Source of the DNA: Isoperla grammatica
Taxonomy: Eukaryota; Arthropoda; Insecta; Plecoptera; Perlodidae
DNA length: 64,000 bases
Assembly: GCA_945910005.1 (NCBI GenBank)
Contig: OX246741.1
Location: 50,990,625 to 51,054,624 of the forward strand
Direction of reading: 5' to 3'
A model generated the notes under the pieces. The model was not told the origin of the DNA and did not search any database. It saw only the letters and a program-made list of their open reading frames with translations. The position numbers and the translations under genes are program-made. This document shows, one piece after another, positions 10,698 through 24,300 of the stretch. Position 1 is the first letter of the stretch, and each line of letters begins with the position of its first letter.

Positions 10698-12470
10698 ACG
10701 TTTGTTACTATTAGTAAATGCTGGGAACTGTTAGATACTGTCAAGCACCTGTGACCAACGCCTTTAAGAAATAGCTAAAGCACCGCTACAAGTGAAACTT
10801 GACGACTGATGGTTATTAGTAAATAAACACCTGTTACCATAGGTGATATTAAGCGGCTGTCTAGCACAGTAGTGAGATCAGTGTAGTACAGCAAACGGGT
10901 GTAAGACATTCGAGTATACACGGACACTAATACAGGTATTGAGATAATATATTTGATGGTAAGTTGTTGTTTGGTTCGTAAGAGTACCTTGCCGTAGAGT
11001 TGGATGTAATACTCTAACTATAACATGTCTCAAGATATAGGGTAGATTGGTAATATTTTGTTTATAGAAATTGAAGTTCTACAAGTTCTTTGACGTGTGT
11101 ACTGCTATTTAAGTATACTACAGTTGTGAGCTCATTTATTGATATATTTGGGATTATTCGTCGCATTATTATTTATAGTTAATTCATTGTTAAAATTGAA
11201 AACTATGTTGTCCGGAGAACGTTGTGGGTACAAATTGTCTGTCAGTATGTATTAAAATATAAACACTCTTCGTGAATGCGTTGCTTTTTATTAAATTATA
11301 AGTAATAATGTGTTGTCTTTTACCACACATTGAACTAATGGAATACTTTCTTAACGTGTTCGTTTTCCACTAGTTCACTCAATATCTAGTGGCACTAGTT
11401 ACAAGTCTGTTTGATATCTGTGGAAATATTATGCACCGGAACTGATCATTTTACATTTTTCTGATACTCTAACTGTAAAATTTTACAATTATCAGTAAAA
11501 TAGTTAACACCCATATCTTATGAGTTTTATGGGATTGTGTAGCAAATATATGTGGTAAATTTGTAAAAGTTCACTAAAATAGATCATTGTTATATCGGTT
11601 TGGCTTGAAGCCAAAACCAAGTCTTCCAAGTCAAGTAAAGTCAAACCAAGTACGGGTCTTTGGATGTAAGTAATGTTTTGATGGTTTTGGCTCGGTTGTG
11701 AGTGCTGTGATGATTACGTTGAGACCTAAATCGTCTTTGCTCCATACACTTTGTCAACACTTCTAGCGTCTCCATAATCCATAAACTAAGTACAAATTAA
11801 GACTTACAGAGTAGGACAAAAATAAGTACAGGAGGGACTGAGCGTCTTTTCGGGATTAGATTCTCAAATAATGAAATATACATTATTTAATTTTTACATT
11901 TTGTATCAGTAGGTATTGTGAACGATTCCTTGTAATATATTCTAACAATACGATATGCTTCTTTAATTGAAAACAAAAGCTTTTACATTATATTTTAATA
12001 CAAATACTTACTTGCACAATTTAACCTTAATTAATAGTACGCTCTTAACTTCCCAAACAGAAACATTTGTCAATTGTATTTTTAAGATTTTTGTGAAACC
12101 GACGTTAAACGTTACTAAATTATTTTTTCAGACAATTAACTACCAAAAACGATCACACATTTGATCGATTTTTCAATCACTTTTGTAACCAGTGCTTTTA
12201 CCAACTTGAGAATGCTATAATATTTTTACTATCAAATATCAGAAGTCTTCGTTATAACTCTTATCGAATTGATTGCATTTTTATTGCAGCGAATTAAAAT
12301 CGTATGTAGACTACACTGTATAAAATGTAAAGTCAACAATATCATCCTATTCAAATACAAAATTATACAAGTCTATAATTAATATTGGTCAACATACGTA
12401 TTTTGATGTAATATTGTTTTGTTGAGGTAAATAAACAAACTGTTAAACAATGTAAAGAATTACTTGAAAG
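10698..12470. other. AT-rich non-coding DNA
   Basis: No gene or array. Around 12165-12200 a short block (TTTTTCAATCACTTTTGTAACCAGTG) resembles the start of repeat R1. Confidence 0.4.
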
Positions 12471-12673
12471 AATGTGAATGTGAATGTGAATGTGAATGTG
12501 AATGTGAATGTGAATGTAAATGTGAATGTGAATGTGAATGTGAATGTGAATGTGAATGTGAATGTGAATGTGAATGTGAATGTGAATGTGAATGTGAATG
12601 TGAATGTGAATGTGAATGTGAATGTGAATGTGAATGTGAATGTGAATGTGAATGTGAATGTGGATGTGAATGT
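12471..12673. repeat. (TGTGAA)n hexanucleotide microsatellite
   Basis: About 33 near-perfect copies with two point changes. All the long frames through it, on either strand, are two-residue alternations (Cys-Glu, Asn-Val, Phe-Thr) and are not genes. Confidence 0.97.
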
Positions 12674-13926
12674 ATCCGTGTTCACAGACATGTATAAGAT
12701 GAGACGTTTGAGCTCTATTCTGCGTCTGAGATTAGATTACAAACAGTTTCCACAAGGGATGGTATTAATGATCGTTGCGATGTGATTTTAAGGGATGATA
12801 ACAATGAGATGATGCGATGCGTGTCAGATGGATCTAGTCTAGCTTATTCAAACAATTAAACCAGATTCACAGCTGTATTCCTAGCCCCACTGTGAATACA
12901 TAACCTACCACGCCCACTGTATGTCTAATTATTTCAAGTTTGCTATATAGCCCCCCTTGTAAATGGTACCTCTGACATCCAGAACTTAAGAAAATTTTGA
13001 ACTATGGTCGACACAAATTAAAAACTCCTCCTGAATCGGAACACATTGGATTTCTTTTAATTTCTAGCCGAGATCGCAAATAACCTTATTTCGTTTGTGA
13101 GAATAGCATGTACGCGGTTTGAGATAACATCCGAGACTGAAATTGAAAGATAACATAATATTTTGACTTAAAATATATACATATATAAGACTTATATTAT
13201 ATTGTCATCTCAATACGTTTTGTCGTGGCAAACTGCTGTATTTGCAGTTTTAGACTGTAACAAGGTACTGTGTAAGCTCATGCATGTGTACCTGCAAACC
13301 TATATTATTAATTGCAAATGAATAATTGTTTATATCATTCTTTATTTATTGTGTTTAATATCACATAATGGAAGTTCATATACTTCATTAGTGGCTACCT
13401 TTTCACGACGGCAGAGGCTTTATTAAAGAAATATCATCAAAAGAAGTTATTTTAGGTATATGTGTTTTAATTTAAGAAAAGCACTTGATACTAGCTTTTA
13501 GAAAACACCCTTATTGTTGAACTTTACTTTATTAAAATTGTATCAGAACAAAACCAAGAGTTTTGTCCTACGTTGAACAGTTAAAGTATGGAATATTTCG
13601 AACACTATTTGATTGTGAAATAACCTTGTTAGATAAACACGATTTAAAATCGATATTAGTTTGCAAAGTCAATGATGTGTTTATAAGACTAACAACATTT
13701 TTTTAATCTGATTTTTTTCATACGAGTTAAGTTACGTATCTGAAGCTTTAACGAGAAAAGTTTTTTCAATATATTTATCGTTTTTTTTTTGTAAGGGAAT
13801 CCGCTCAGTAGCCGCTATTTCCGTGCGAGCGTGTACACGATTATGACGTCACTCGATCCATCTTCAAAATAGATCGATAAGTTGAAGCCACTACTAAAAT
13901 TTGTACATCTTATCAAAAGTTGTCTT
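12674..13926. other. AT-rich non-coding DNA
   Basis: No feature recognised apart from one full CRE octamer TGACGTCA at 13844-13851. Confidence 0.4.
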
Positions 13927-14140
13927 AGGCCTGGTTTTCAATCACATTTTAACCAGTGGTTAGTCTAACCAGGGCTATCACCAACTTATCAATGAAAAAT
14001 GTATTTTTAACTGTAAAACATATATTCAAAATGGGTTTTCCGCGTTCTTGCTAATTAAGAGAATTTATTGTATGTAATAGTGTAAAAACGCCCAACTAGT
14101 TTTAATTATATGAATTCAATAACATTATTGTTATATTTTA
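13927..14140. repeat. Dispersed repeat R1, copy 2
   Basis: Matches 1058-1280 block by block, from GGCCTGGTTTTCAATCAC through GGGCTATCACCAA and AACATATATTCAAAATG to AATAGGAAATA. The tail of the LINE begins exactly where the match ends, so the LINE may have inserted into this copy. Confidence 0.6.
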
Positions 14141-14146
14141 ATAGGA

Positions 14147-15358
14147 AATAATAATAATAATAATAATAATAGTGTCTTTATTTTTCCTTTTTTCTTTTAC
14201 ATGTACAATCAGTTTAAACACACAGTTCAAACATACAACAAAAATATGATAAGAAAAATGGGCGAATTTAAGTATAAAAATACTTTTCTTCCAATTGACC
14301 CTATACTTACAAGTAAAACAATATTAAATGCGTTAAAGCAACATTATCATTACTCTAATATTATACTTAATAACTAGACAGAAAAATCTTCAGGTATACA
14401 CTTTACCACTTAAGTTTACATAAATGTATATTATAAAGTTAAACTTAACTAAATTTAAGTACTTAGGCCTAATTCAATCGGAACTAACACTGAGGAAGGC
14501 AAAAAGCAAAAGGTCACTATATATATTCATTAATAATTGAAACTAATAGACAGATGCCGTGCGGTATTAAAAGTGCAAACAGACAACAAAATAAGAACAT
14601 GTTACACATCACATGAGAAACATTTTAATAACATGTTTGAATTAAAATGCCCTAGATATACGAACCAGCTTTGATGGCCAGTCTACCTACATAATTCCAG
14701 ACTTGTGTAATAGGTACTTTTTTGCTTCAATTTTGAATTTTGTAATATTGTAGGAGCGAAAATTCTGGGGTAATGAATTGTATGTTTTGGATGCATTGTA
14801 AGTAAAAGTTTTTCTGAAATGATTTGTTTTGTGGTGAAACACTGCTAATTGAGATCGACTTCTGACATTGACTGAGTGCAAATTACTTCTTAGTGGGATT
14901 TTATCGAATAAATATGTTGGTTCCTTTTGAGCGATTACTTTATGAACCAAGCATGCTAAGTGTAGTTCACGTCTTTCCCGTAAACGAAGCATTTTTAGGG
15001 ACATAAATGCAGGTGAAATGTGGTCATATTTTCGTATACTTTTTATGAAACGAACACAAGCGTTTTGTCCCAATTGTAATTTGTTATTCTGATATTGAGT
15101 AAGACACGGTCCATATACTACATCCGCATAATCTATTTTGGGTAAAATCATTGAGTTAATTAAAAGTGTCTTTATATTTGTAGTGAGGAGTGCGTTAAAA
15201 CGATATAAGTGCTTGAGCATACCGAACGTTGATTGCATCAATTTAGAGATATGTGAATCAAATAGCATATTTTTGTCAAAGATAATACCAAGGTTTTTTG
15301 CTGTGTATCTATCTTTTTCTGGTTGGTTCTTATTTCTTAAGATGTTTGTAGTAGTTTG
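14147..15358 (-). mobile_element. 5'-truncated non-LTR retrotransposon (LINE) with (ATT)n tail
   Basis: On the minus strand the order is: reverse-transcriptase C-terminal frame (15358-14687), a ~500-base 3' UTR, AATAAA near 14180, then an (ATT)n tail of about eight units. A truncated 5' end with a simple-repeat 3' tail is the normal form of a dead LINE insertion. The protein resembles the region after the catalytic palm in Jockey/CR1-type elements. I did not find the endonuclease or palm nearby. Confidence 0.8.
14687..15358 (-). pseudogene. Reverse transcriptase C-terminal fragment of a LINE
   Basis: Open for 223 codons on the minus strand, from a stop just beyond 15358 to the stop at 14687. 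It includes NLGIIFDKN (the 'YLG' region after the palm), HISKL, KIDYADVVYGPC, ACVRFIKSIRKYDHI and MLRLRERRELHLACL, then a C-terminal tail. This order matches the thumb/connection part of Jockey/CR1-like reverse transcriptases. The first in-frame Met (15268) is not the true start. The catalytic Y/F-ADD box is absent because the element is truncated, so no activity is expected. Confidence 0.8.
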
Positions 15359-16902
15359 TTAATCTTACAATGATGTCAAATGATTATACACATGGGGCCG
15401 TGAGAGTAGTTAATCAACTCTATTTGACTGATGTCACAATTGAATCGAACAAAAATAGTTTTGATTATCACCCTTCGAATTGATTTCTTTATTTGACACG
15501 ATTTTCGTTTAAAATTTCAATAAAAAAATATCTTTGACTCGTCCACTCGTTTTTGTGGTTTACAGTGGCACAAACAATGCTCATGTAAGCTGATATATAC
15601 GTGTTAAAACGCTCATATTTCGTGTTAAAAACATTCATCATCAAATCACAGCTCAATTAATGTCAACATATATTCTTTCTTCCATTGAGGCCGATGTGAC
15701 GTCACGTGAATACTCCCTGACAAATAACTGCTTCTTATTCAGTTAGAATGCATTTCCAACACAATAGCATCAACAGACTAACAAAGAGGTTGCGTAATAA
15801 ATGTGAAGATATGTCTCCTCATAATACCTGTCTTTATAGCCACATGTCAAGTTTAATGCAGTTTTACTGTTTTATTATCTACGAAATATGATAAAGGACG
15901 AATATGAACTCTAGGAGATTTGAATTTACGTCGTTTCGTTAAATACCAGCTATTATACTGTACTTGCATTTAACAATAAAAACCTGTGTGGACGGCGGAT
16001 AATGGTACCCTGTCAATAAAACGTTTTACTGCAAGAATAACTCATTTAAAATAGCAGTAAATATAATCTTATATCTCACGTTTACCGTTCAAGTACATTA
16101 TCGATGTGTGTGGTTATATCGACTCTGTATTATCGTTGAAAACGTGAGCGGTCGTTCCGCACCATAAACGTGTTTGATGGGGAATAGACGGATTCATACA
16201 GCGTTTATCGAAAGGGCTACACACGAAACTTTTTTATTATGTTAATCACTTGTTTGGTGGTTTCTGATGACAAACGTGTTGTCCTGTATCGATGTTTGGT
16301 GCAAAGAACTTTCTAACTTTCTTCGGGGTAAAGGAAATAGGGAGGTGTGGCGTGAACGCATGAAAATGTCGTTTTAAGGGTTACATTTTCGTTTTTAAGA
16401 ACCAACAGTCCTAAACTCTCCCCCCTCTCCCCTTCTCCACAACATGCAATATATTTTTATCATTTTTTGCAGTACTACGGCATTTAGTTGGTGAAAAGAG
16501 CCATCGAAATTTCTTTCAAACTTTTGAAATACCTACAAGATACCAAGGTAGGAAGAAAACCTAATATTAATTTTTTATTTTGAGCTTTGTATTTTTGGGG
16601 AAAAGTTTAATGTCAAACATCTATTAAAATTCTAAATATAGATTGTAGTATTGCAACGTTGTTTATAGTAAAATAATGTGTATTTTAAAGTCGGGAAAAA
16701 ATGTTTACTTCAGTATACAATTTTACCAAAATTGGGTGGTTAAATAATTTATAGATGCAAATTAAATGTATTGTTATGTTTACACTACTGCATGCCCAAT
16801 TTACATTTATGATGTGTGTTATTTCGCCCACTAATGCATATTATGCCGATATTTTAGAAAATTACTTTAGTTACGTAGTCTACAACAACTCTACTGGTTA
16901 AA
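15359..16902. other. AT-rich non-coding DNA with a diverged dispersed block
   Basis: No gene. The block at about 15535-15715, ending in GTGACGTCACGTGAATACTCC, is shared with 55490-55680, ending in the same 21-base region. The rest of that match is weak but collinear, so these are probably old copies of one repeat. Confidence 0.4.
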
Positions 16903-17283
16903 ATTGATTTGCATGTATCATTATCATATATTCTTACAATCATTATAACACTTCTAAGCCCTACTTTCGACCTCCTTAGTAAATAAGTTTAAAAACCATT
17001 GATTTGGATGTATCATTGTCATATATTCTTACAATCATTATAACACTTCTAAGCCCTACTTTCGACCTCCTTAGTAAATAAGTTTAAAAACCATTGATTT
17101 GGATGTATCATTGTCATATATATTCTTAAAATCATTATAACACTTCTAAGCCCTACTTTCGACCTCCTTAGTAAATAAGTTTAAAAACCATTGATTTGGA
17201 TTTATCATTGTCATATATTCTTACAATCATTAGGCCTATAACACTTCTCAGCCCTACTTTCGACCTCCTTAGTAAATAAGTTT
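16903..17283. repeat. 95-bp tandem repeat, four units
   Basis: Units begin with ATTGATTTG at 16903, 16998, 17093 and 17190. Periods are 95, 95 and 97, the last carrying a TA insertion. Each unit contains TAACACTTCTAAGCCCTAC and CGACCTCCTTAGTAAATAAG. The last unit carries an extra GGCCTA insertion. Nearly identical units indicate recent amplification. Confidence 0.95.
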
Positions 17284-17689
17284 AATAAAGAAATAAATAT
17301 ATATACATTGTGGGCATTTATATATAAATTTAAATGAATACGCGAATAAGTTTTTAAAAACTAATAGATTCATGAATGATCAAATCTATATTGCATCTAT
17401 TTCATCTTTGGATATTCCTATCAATATGCGCCCCGGCGTGGCGGCCGTGGTCGATTGGGCCTTGGGCTATGTTAACCGCGTTTCCTGAGTTAGCGAATCC
17501 TTGTTTGTTCATTGATGCTATATATAGCGTGCTTCTATCTCATACATCCCACAACCCTCGTCTCGATAAGCATACTTGCCAGAATAGGATTAATTGTAAA
17601 AACATTAGTTAACCGTATAAGATTTCTTAACTATACCCTGCAGGATTTCCGATTTATGTAGGTTAAAACTGTTTTGAAATGCTTCAATA

Positions 17690-17905
17690 GTGTCAAAAAG
17701 AATAACCAAAATATATAATCCTCAAGAGAATAGAATGTTCTTTCATTTACATGTTTCTACGTTCCAATAAATGTGAACATTTTCTAACTTTACATTTAAT
17801 TGTGAAAGCTACAAAAGTTAAATAAGTTAACTATAATAAGAGAAATATTTATTGGGTCAAGAAATCTACCACAAGAGAGAACATTTAATTTTCTAGGGGA
17901 TGACA
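17690..17905. mobile_element. Palindromic MITE-like element (family P1), copy A
   Basis: The left half (TCAAGAGAATAGAATG ... CGTTCCAATAAATG) folds back on the right half (TTTATTGGGTCAAG ... AGAGAGAACATTT ... GGGGATGA). The same order and sequence occur at 54133-54372. It is diverged and non-coding. Minus-strand frames across it are artefacts. Confidence 0.6.
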
Positions 17906-17935
17906 AATTTGTTTTTTTTTGTAAATATTTGATTC

Positions 17936-18178
17936 GGCGTACCAACGAAAGTGTTTGACAAGCCTCCGCTAGGCGGAGATCAAGTGGGCCTTGACAATAA
18001 ATAAAACCAAGGTCCGTCCATGGATTTATCCGGCGGAGGTGGGAGTTCGATGAGCCCCCGCCAGGGGATTTACGGACCTTTAAATAAACCAAGGTCTGCT
18101 TGATCTCCTAGCGGAGAGTCAGCGTACCAATGAAAGAGTTCGACGAGCCTCCGCTAGGCGGAGATAAAGTGGGAAACC
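17936..18178. repeat. Compound repeat with GCCTCCGCTAGGCGGAGAT units
   Basis: The block GTACCAA-GAAAG ... GCCTCCGCTAGGCGGAGAT occurs at 17939-17981 and again at 18124-18164, and its complement lies between them (GATCTCCTAGCGGAGAG). The central segment has its own inverted pair, GGTCCGTCCATGGATTT and GGATTTACGGACC. It looks like one palindromic element inserted in or beside another of the same family. Confidence 0.6.
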
Positions 18179-18192
18179 TCTTTGTTGTCTGA

Positions 18193-18339
18193 GGTTGGAA
18201 TTCATAGTCGGCCCCTACACCTAGGGGCACCCATTGTTGCTATGGATTTGTTTTGTTTATGGGAAATAACATGCAAACAATTGTTACCTTGGTAACAATG
18301 GGCGCCCCTAGGTGTAGGGGCCGACTATGATTTCCAACC
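18193..18339. mobile_element. 147-bp palindromic MITE (family P2), copy 1
   Basis: Inverted arms from GGTTGGAATTCATAGTCGG through CCCCTACACCTAGGGGC at the left and their complement at the right. The short AT-rich loop contains GGATTTGTTTTGTTTATGG. Same length and near-identical sequence as copy 2 at 42070-42216, where the loop is in the opposite orientation. No clean target-site duplication at this copy: the palindrome appears to extend as TGAGG ... CCTCA. Confidence 0.9.
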
Positions 18340-18344
18340 TCAGT

Positions 18345-21300
18345 GACTCTTATTAATATTTTCACCTCGCTGAATCATATTGGCTTTATTTTTTTCCTCT
18401 TGTGTTTAAGTTTGTCATAAAACACCATCAACCTGGCCGTATCCTTTCATAATCCTTTGAACATAATTTTCTTTTGTGAATTTTCTGTTTGTTTTACTTA
18501 CATTGTCTCTTATATCTTCATTTTCTTTGTAATGAAGACGTCCCAAACTTATTAATATAATAAAAAAAAAAATGGAAAATGAAAATTTTAGACAAACTTC
18601 AGTATTTTCGTTTCACCCTGTTAGATATAAGCTGATGTCTTCTAAGTTCTAACTTCTTATATGGTTGGGTTTCTTGAGACGTTGTTCAAGAAAGAAAAAC
18701 ATAAGCGACTGAAAGAAGTTCGTGCAATCATAATCGAGAGTTCTACGAACCCTTTTGACTTTCCCTCGACTCCAAACCTGTCGTTTTCAGAAACTCGACA
18801 AAAGACGTAGGCATCTCATTATAATCCGCTGGCCCCGCTGGCTGTGCTACGGAACTTTATTTCGACTGTGTGAAAGATTGGGTTTATTTCTTCCGATAAT
18901 GGTTGTTTTCTCGGAACGGGATATCGGTTATCGGTGAAACGTGAGCTGCAAACTGGCGAAGAATGGTTGAACCAAACATTATTCAGGTTGTAAATCAAAT
19001 AATAAAATCCGTTCAACAATAATGTTTATTAAACAATATCATCAATAAGCAAATGCGTCGGCCATTAAAATAGGCACATTTATTCTAGTAGAATAATCGT
19101 CTTGTCATTAACAGTTACAATTGGTTATACTAAGTAGCTATACCAAAATTAGTGATTGTAAATATAATTTGGAGCTCAATGAATAAGGATATGTACATTA
19201 TTTAATTAATCATAATTTTGTTATATCGTTATGATACCACAAATGCTATTCAATTTCGTTTTTCTTCATAACAAAAACATACGCATTCTTGTACGTTAAT
19301 TTCGTATTTAAGTAGAATTGCTACGGCTATTACTTAACAATACACTACTGTAATAAGTTCTTAGAAGATGTATACGCGTATTGTGTGGCCTAGTGTACAA
19401 TAGACTTATAATATTTCTCATAACCGTTGTTACAGGACCGTATATATGTCTTTCCCGTCTGGGGGCAATTCAATTTGCTCTGCTTATTGTTTATGGTCTA
19501 ATTTGCCCGAGGCGTGCAATGTGTTGTATAGGCGCCCAGCTGGTTTCTCCACTGCTGCCAATCGTAGGAGCGATATTCCCCCATGGTTCGTTGTTCACAG
19601 TATTTCACACAGTTGGCCACAGTTTGCTTCAGTGAGTTTGTAAATACAATAGATTATCACGAGATAATGCAGACGTTTGAAATGTAAAACCTCTCATGTT
19701 GTGAATTCATTGAAGTAAACTTTTTCTTGTTGTCATGTTTGAAAACTTGCTCGACACAACTAGAGGAAAACGCTTTGTGTGACGCGTTGATAAGCGAGCT
19801 CAAAGTTTACGCCATTGTTTAATATGAGAAGGTGTTGTTTATTTAAGAACAACAATAATCAACAACAACCAAAAACAAGTATGCAGGGTATAGGTTAAAC
19901 CTTTCTTTGTCATGATTATTATACTTCACGTTAATGTTCAATTTAAGTAATTGGATCATCTATAAATGGACGCATTTGATGAACAATTGAATGACAGACA
20001 TTTTTGGAACATTTCCTTAAACGTTTTTGTTTAGGACATGTTATATATTTTTGATTTACGGTGAATCAAAAGGACCAATAATAGAAACCGTATCGACTGA
20101 AATAACATGAAAGTACGGATATTGGGTTGCGGTGTCACAGATGAAAAACCATCACTAAAAATTGACAAGAACATGAAGGAGACCAATGTTGTATATGCAA
20201 TTTTGTCGAGTGATTAATGATTAGTGATTAGTGAGTGACTGATTATACCCTAACCCGTCAGATATTAAGTCATATGCCATCGCAGAAGGTAAAGTTGTCT
20301 TCAAACTGATTTATCTCCCAACTGCTAATTGCTTTCCTTGTGTAGTGGCCCAATATTCTCTGTTCCTATTCAATTTACAAGGTTGAATGATAAAACAACC
20401 CACTCGAAAGTGATATTTTGTCTTTGTCGTTTTCATTGTTTTTTATCTTCCAGTATTGATTTTAGTAACACTAACAACGGAACTTTCGTTTGTTTGAAAT
20501 TTGAATAGTATTTTGGCAACGTTTGGTTTGTTTTTAGTTGTGTTATATCGAATGTGATAGACCAAATTAGGTGATTCTTCGTGTTTCGGAGTATTGTCTA
20601 GGTTTTGTGATTGAGTTTTCATACAAACCTCGTTTCACCTGAACCGGTCACTTGATAATGCTGACAGATATGCGGGTGATACTAGATTTGTTAAAATAAT
20701 AAAAAAATATGGTCGTATTTCCGAATACAGATCTCAGCTTAGAAAATAATGTTGTGTTCTGAGCCCCGTATCATATTACAGATATGGAAGAAGAGAAGTC
20801 ATGAATCTCGACTGGAAAGACAAAATTATTGGCACAATTAAGGGAACATCTCGTTAAAAATACTCATTAGTGCGAGAAAGAAAAAAAAATGCTTTCTTGA
20901 TAAATATCGTTTGGACTATGTTTTAATTAAGACCATCATTAAAAATATAATGTTTTGTATCCTCAGGTTACGAATGACGTAATATTTTAGAAAGCGGTTC
21001 TTATGTGTAGTTATTGTAACTTAATTTGGACGCATTTAATTAATTGCATGGAATATACGACCCTTTTACTTTCTAACGATGGAAGTCTGAAGTGACATTA
21101 CAGTCCGGTCAATGAACATTTCAACTAAACCAAATTACATTTCACATACAAAATTCGTTTATTGCATTTATATTTGATAGAAGAACGTTAAATTAAACCC
21201 AGCACAAACTTCTAGAGTAACGATCTGATTTTTTTTTTCAAATAATATTAACATGAAATATGTAGAAACAAAAAATTACAAAAAATTAATGTTTACATTC

Positions 21301-24300
21301 AAGTAAAAATTATGTTTATAGATAAGTAAACTATTGGGACGTTAGAAATGTGTAGCTACTTTGTCGCATAACGGTTTGTATCTCAATAAATCTGTAAAGA
21401 TATACCGTGGCTAACGTGTATTATATTGATTATATAGGCTCCCCAACAAAGGCTGAGCAATTAAAACATTCAACCATTGCTAGCTTAACATCACGTGTCT
21501 GTATTAGTTGATTTTGTTACCACCAGAATTGACAGTCTCTCTTTTTTGTGTAGGTGAGTGTACTTCGATACATCCACACGTTTGGAAGCTTTTGATTACT
21601 TGGGGACTTTGTATCCATCGCATTGTATATAAAATAAAAATACCTTTATGTATTTCGTTTCGTCGTTTATCATTGCTCATTCTACTTGTGCGTGACAAGT
21701 TTGTGTACCTATATTCAATAAGAATTCTTCCACAAAGCCAGCACGTAATACATAGTTTATTGGCATTATTGTACAACAGAAGCCATTGCTCAGTTAAGTG
21801 GGAGATATTTTCTTGTAAAATGATTCTACTTGGTTGCTCCTTTTACTCCCTCCAAAACAGTTTTTTAAATGAAAGTTTCATGGGAAACTCTAGAGTGTTC
21901 AATAATGTTAATAAAATGTAATGCATTAATTATTATCTTAATTACTTTGAAGAATTCATTAATTTTAATGTCCTAGTAAATCAAGACGTTTATTATTGCT
22001 AGCGGAACATTTTAGAACAGATACAAATAATATTGCAAATAAAAAATAAAAATAAGTAAGTTAAAATAAAATAACCTCTAATGACGCATAACTTTTAATA
22101 CTAAATCAGTAAGCCAAAACTATTATTTAACAGTATAATATATTCAGTTTTAAATTGATGCACGTTCTTTCCTGATTAATTTCAATTTTCTAGTAAATAA
22201 ATGTTTATATCCCACTGACACACAAGATTAACTTCTGTCAGTAGGTAAAGATCAACGTAAAAAACAAATGTAGGCTACTGTACTCTATATTGTTTTGTAA
22301 TATGTGGAAATTGAATAAAACAATTGAATTTAATTGATTTTAATGCAACAGAAAGATTACTGATCTTAGGTCACGCGTATAAAACATAGATTTCATTCCA
22401 TATCTCTCACTAGAACGTTACCAGTATTACACTTCAATAATTACACATCAGTAATATTCCAAAATGTTCACCAGATAATTGTTCGAGAGAGTTCTTTCGA
22501 TGTATTTGAAAGTGAAAGTGTACCGATGGTTATAATCACAGAGATCTGCTCGAGGCTTATCGTGACTAAATGCGAATTCCGTGAACCAACATTGTTCACG
22601 ATCGAAATATATAACAGTTGTATTTTAGAGGGAACGAGTTTAATCATGGCAAGGGCCCATTGTTTGCTCTCTTTCAGGACGGCTTACAGTAGTAATTGGA
22701 CTTCGCTATGTGTACACAGGTTATATTTTATTTATAATTGTAGGTACCAGAAGGCTTTTGCAAAACGTTGCATTTCTAGAAATTTGCTTTTCAGGTTTTT
22801 TTAAATTTTTATTTTTTTTTTTATTTATTTTTTTTTATTTTTTTTATTTTTTTTAGTTACATAAATACTGTGAAACCTTGGCATCATCTTATATATAATA
22901 AAGTTACTACTTTCTGGCAAAGTTTAACGTAAGGAGTTACAGAATGATGTAGGTTTTGTGCACACCCCATGCCATTTAAATTGACTTTGACCTTAAAATA
23001 GCAGACATTTTTCTCAGTATGCACCTTCATATTCAAATTTCAAATATAGCTTACTGTTAGTATTGACAATGGCCGGGATGGATTGTGTTACCTTCCAAAT
23101 AATACCGTGTCATGATCGTACATAAGCCGATAGTTACATCCATTGCTATAAACAAATAGAATTACGATAATAATGTCATTTGGGGAAAATAAATACTTGC
23201 AACCAGAAAATTTACTGTGATACAACCAGACATATTAAATCTCATCCAATGATAGTCATTTTATGACATCAACTCGGTAATATGACATGGATAATATGAA
23301 TGGAGAGGAACATTGCTAAACGGATATAATCAGAATGTATAGGTTAACAGGAAGGTTGGCATGGATTGGAATGTCACTAATAAAGCTGTACTAAAATTGT
23401 GATTAACGACCAGATTAATAGTGTCTCGGATCGCCACATGGGGCGCTGACGTAGGAAATTTATCGGTTAAAAAGTGTTCGATGACAGAGTAAAATCGTGA
23501 CAAAGCAATAATTTCAGTTTGTAATTGTCGTTAGAACAATGAATGGGTATCATAAATTTGTCTCGCGAAATTGTAACGGAGTTCTTTTCGCTTTCCCTTC
23601 AATCTGATCATATTCACCTCCACTCATAAAATATCTTTCACATTAGATGTATAAGAGTGTGGTTATTGACTATAGCTTAAGCTTGGTTTTTCAATCGGTT
23701 AACAGGTCGTAAACGGTGCTGTTAGCTGATGGCAACCCTGACGTTAACCCTGTTAAGCTGCAATTATTTTTGGCTTAATAATTCTAAGCCAGTTTTTTTA
23801 ATGTTAAAATATTAATCAATAAGTGGGCGTAACATTTTCCAATTTGCTTTGAAAATTGCGTTAAAACATTTAATCTTTTGTCCAGGTTATACAAACTTCT
23901 GGAATTTCAACAGAGCTTTATTATTGGATTATCATGTATTTAACAAACTTATGCTCGTAAAATGCACGTTTTTAATTTCGTACCACAATAGTTGAGCGCT
24001 TATATCTTCAAATCAACGTATAATTATTAGATGTACTTTTGCTTATTGTATTTTTCAATCAACCGTTTTTGTGTTTACATTCATATTGTATAGACATACC
24101 TCTTTAATTTTATTAGCTCACCAATGAAATATATATATGTACGTCGTAATATGAGATGAATACATGTGCTTTTTTAATTTATATCATCAATTTATGAACG
24201 AAAATAAATAAGTAATTAAATATTTATTTAAAAATATTCCTCCTATTCATGTTTACAATTCTGAATTGGGGTTGGCAGAAAAATGCATACAGATATTACA

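Noticed and set aside
10154..10714. 186-codon frame with nine-residue repeats
   Set aside because: A 27-bp tandem repeat keeps a frame open by arithmetic. The flanking residues show no domain or signal peptide, and the repeat decays without respecting codon positions.
12443..12785. Long frames encoding Cys-Glu, Asn-Val or Phe-Thr alternations on both strands
   Set aside because: Every frame through a (TGTGAA)n array is open. There is no non-repeat domain at either end.
21508..21921. 137-codon frame as a novel gene
   Set aside because: No recognisable domain, no splice or promoter context, and an equally open frame on the opposite strand. Cannot be supported without RNA evidence.
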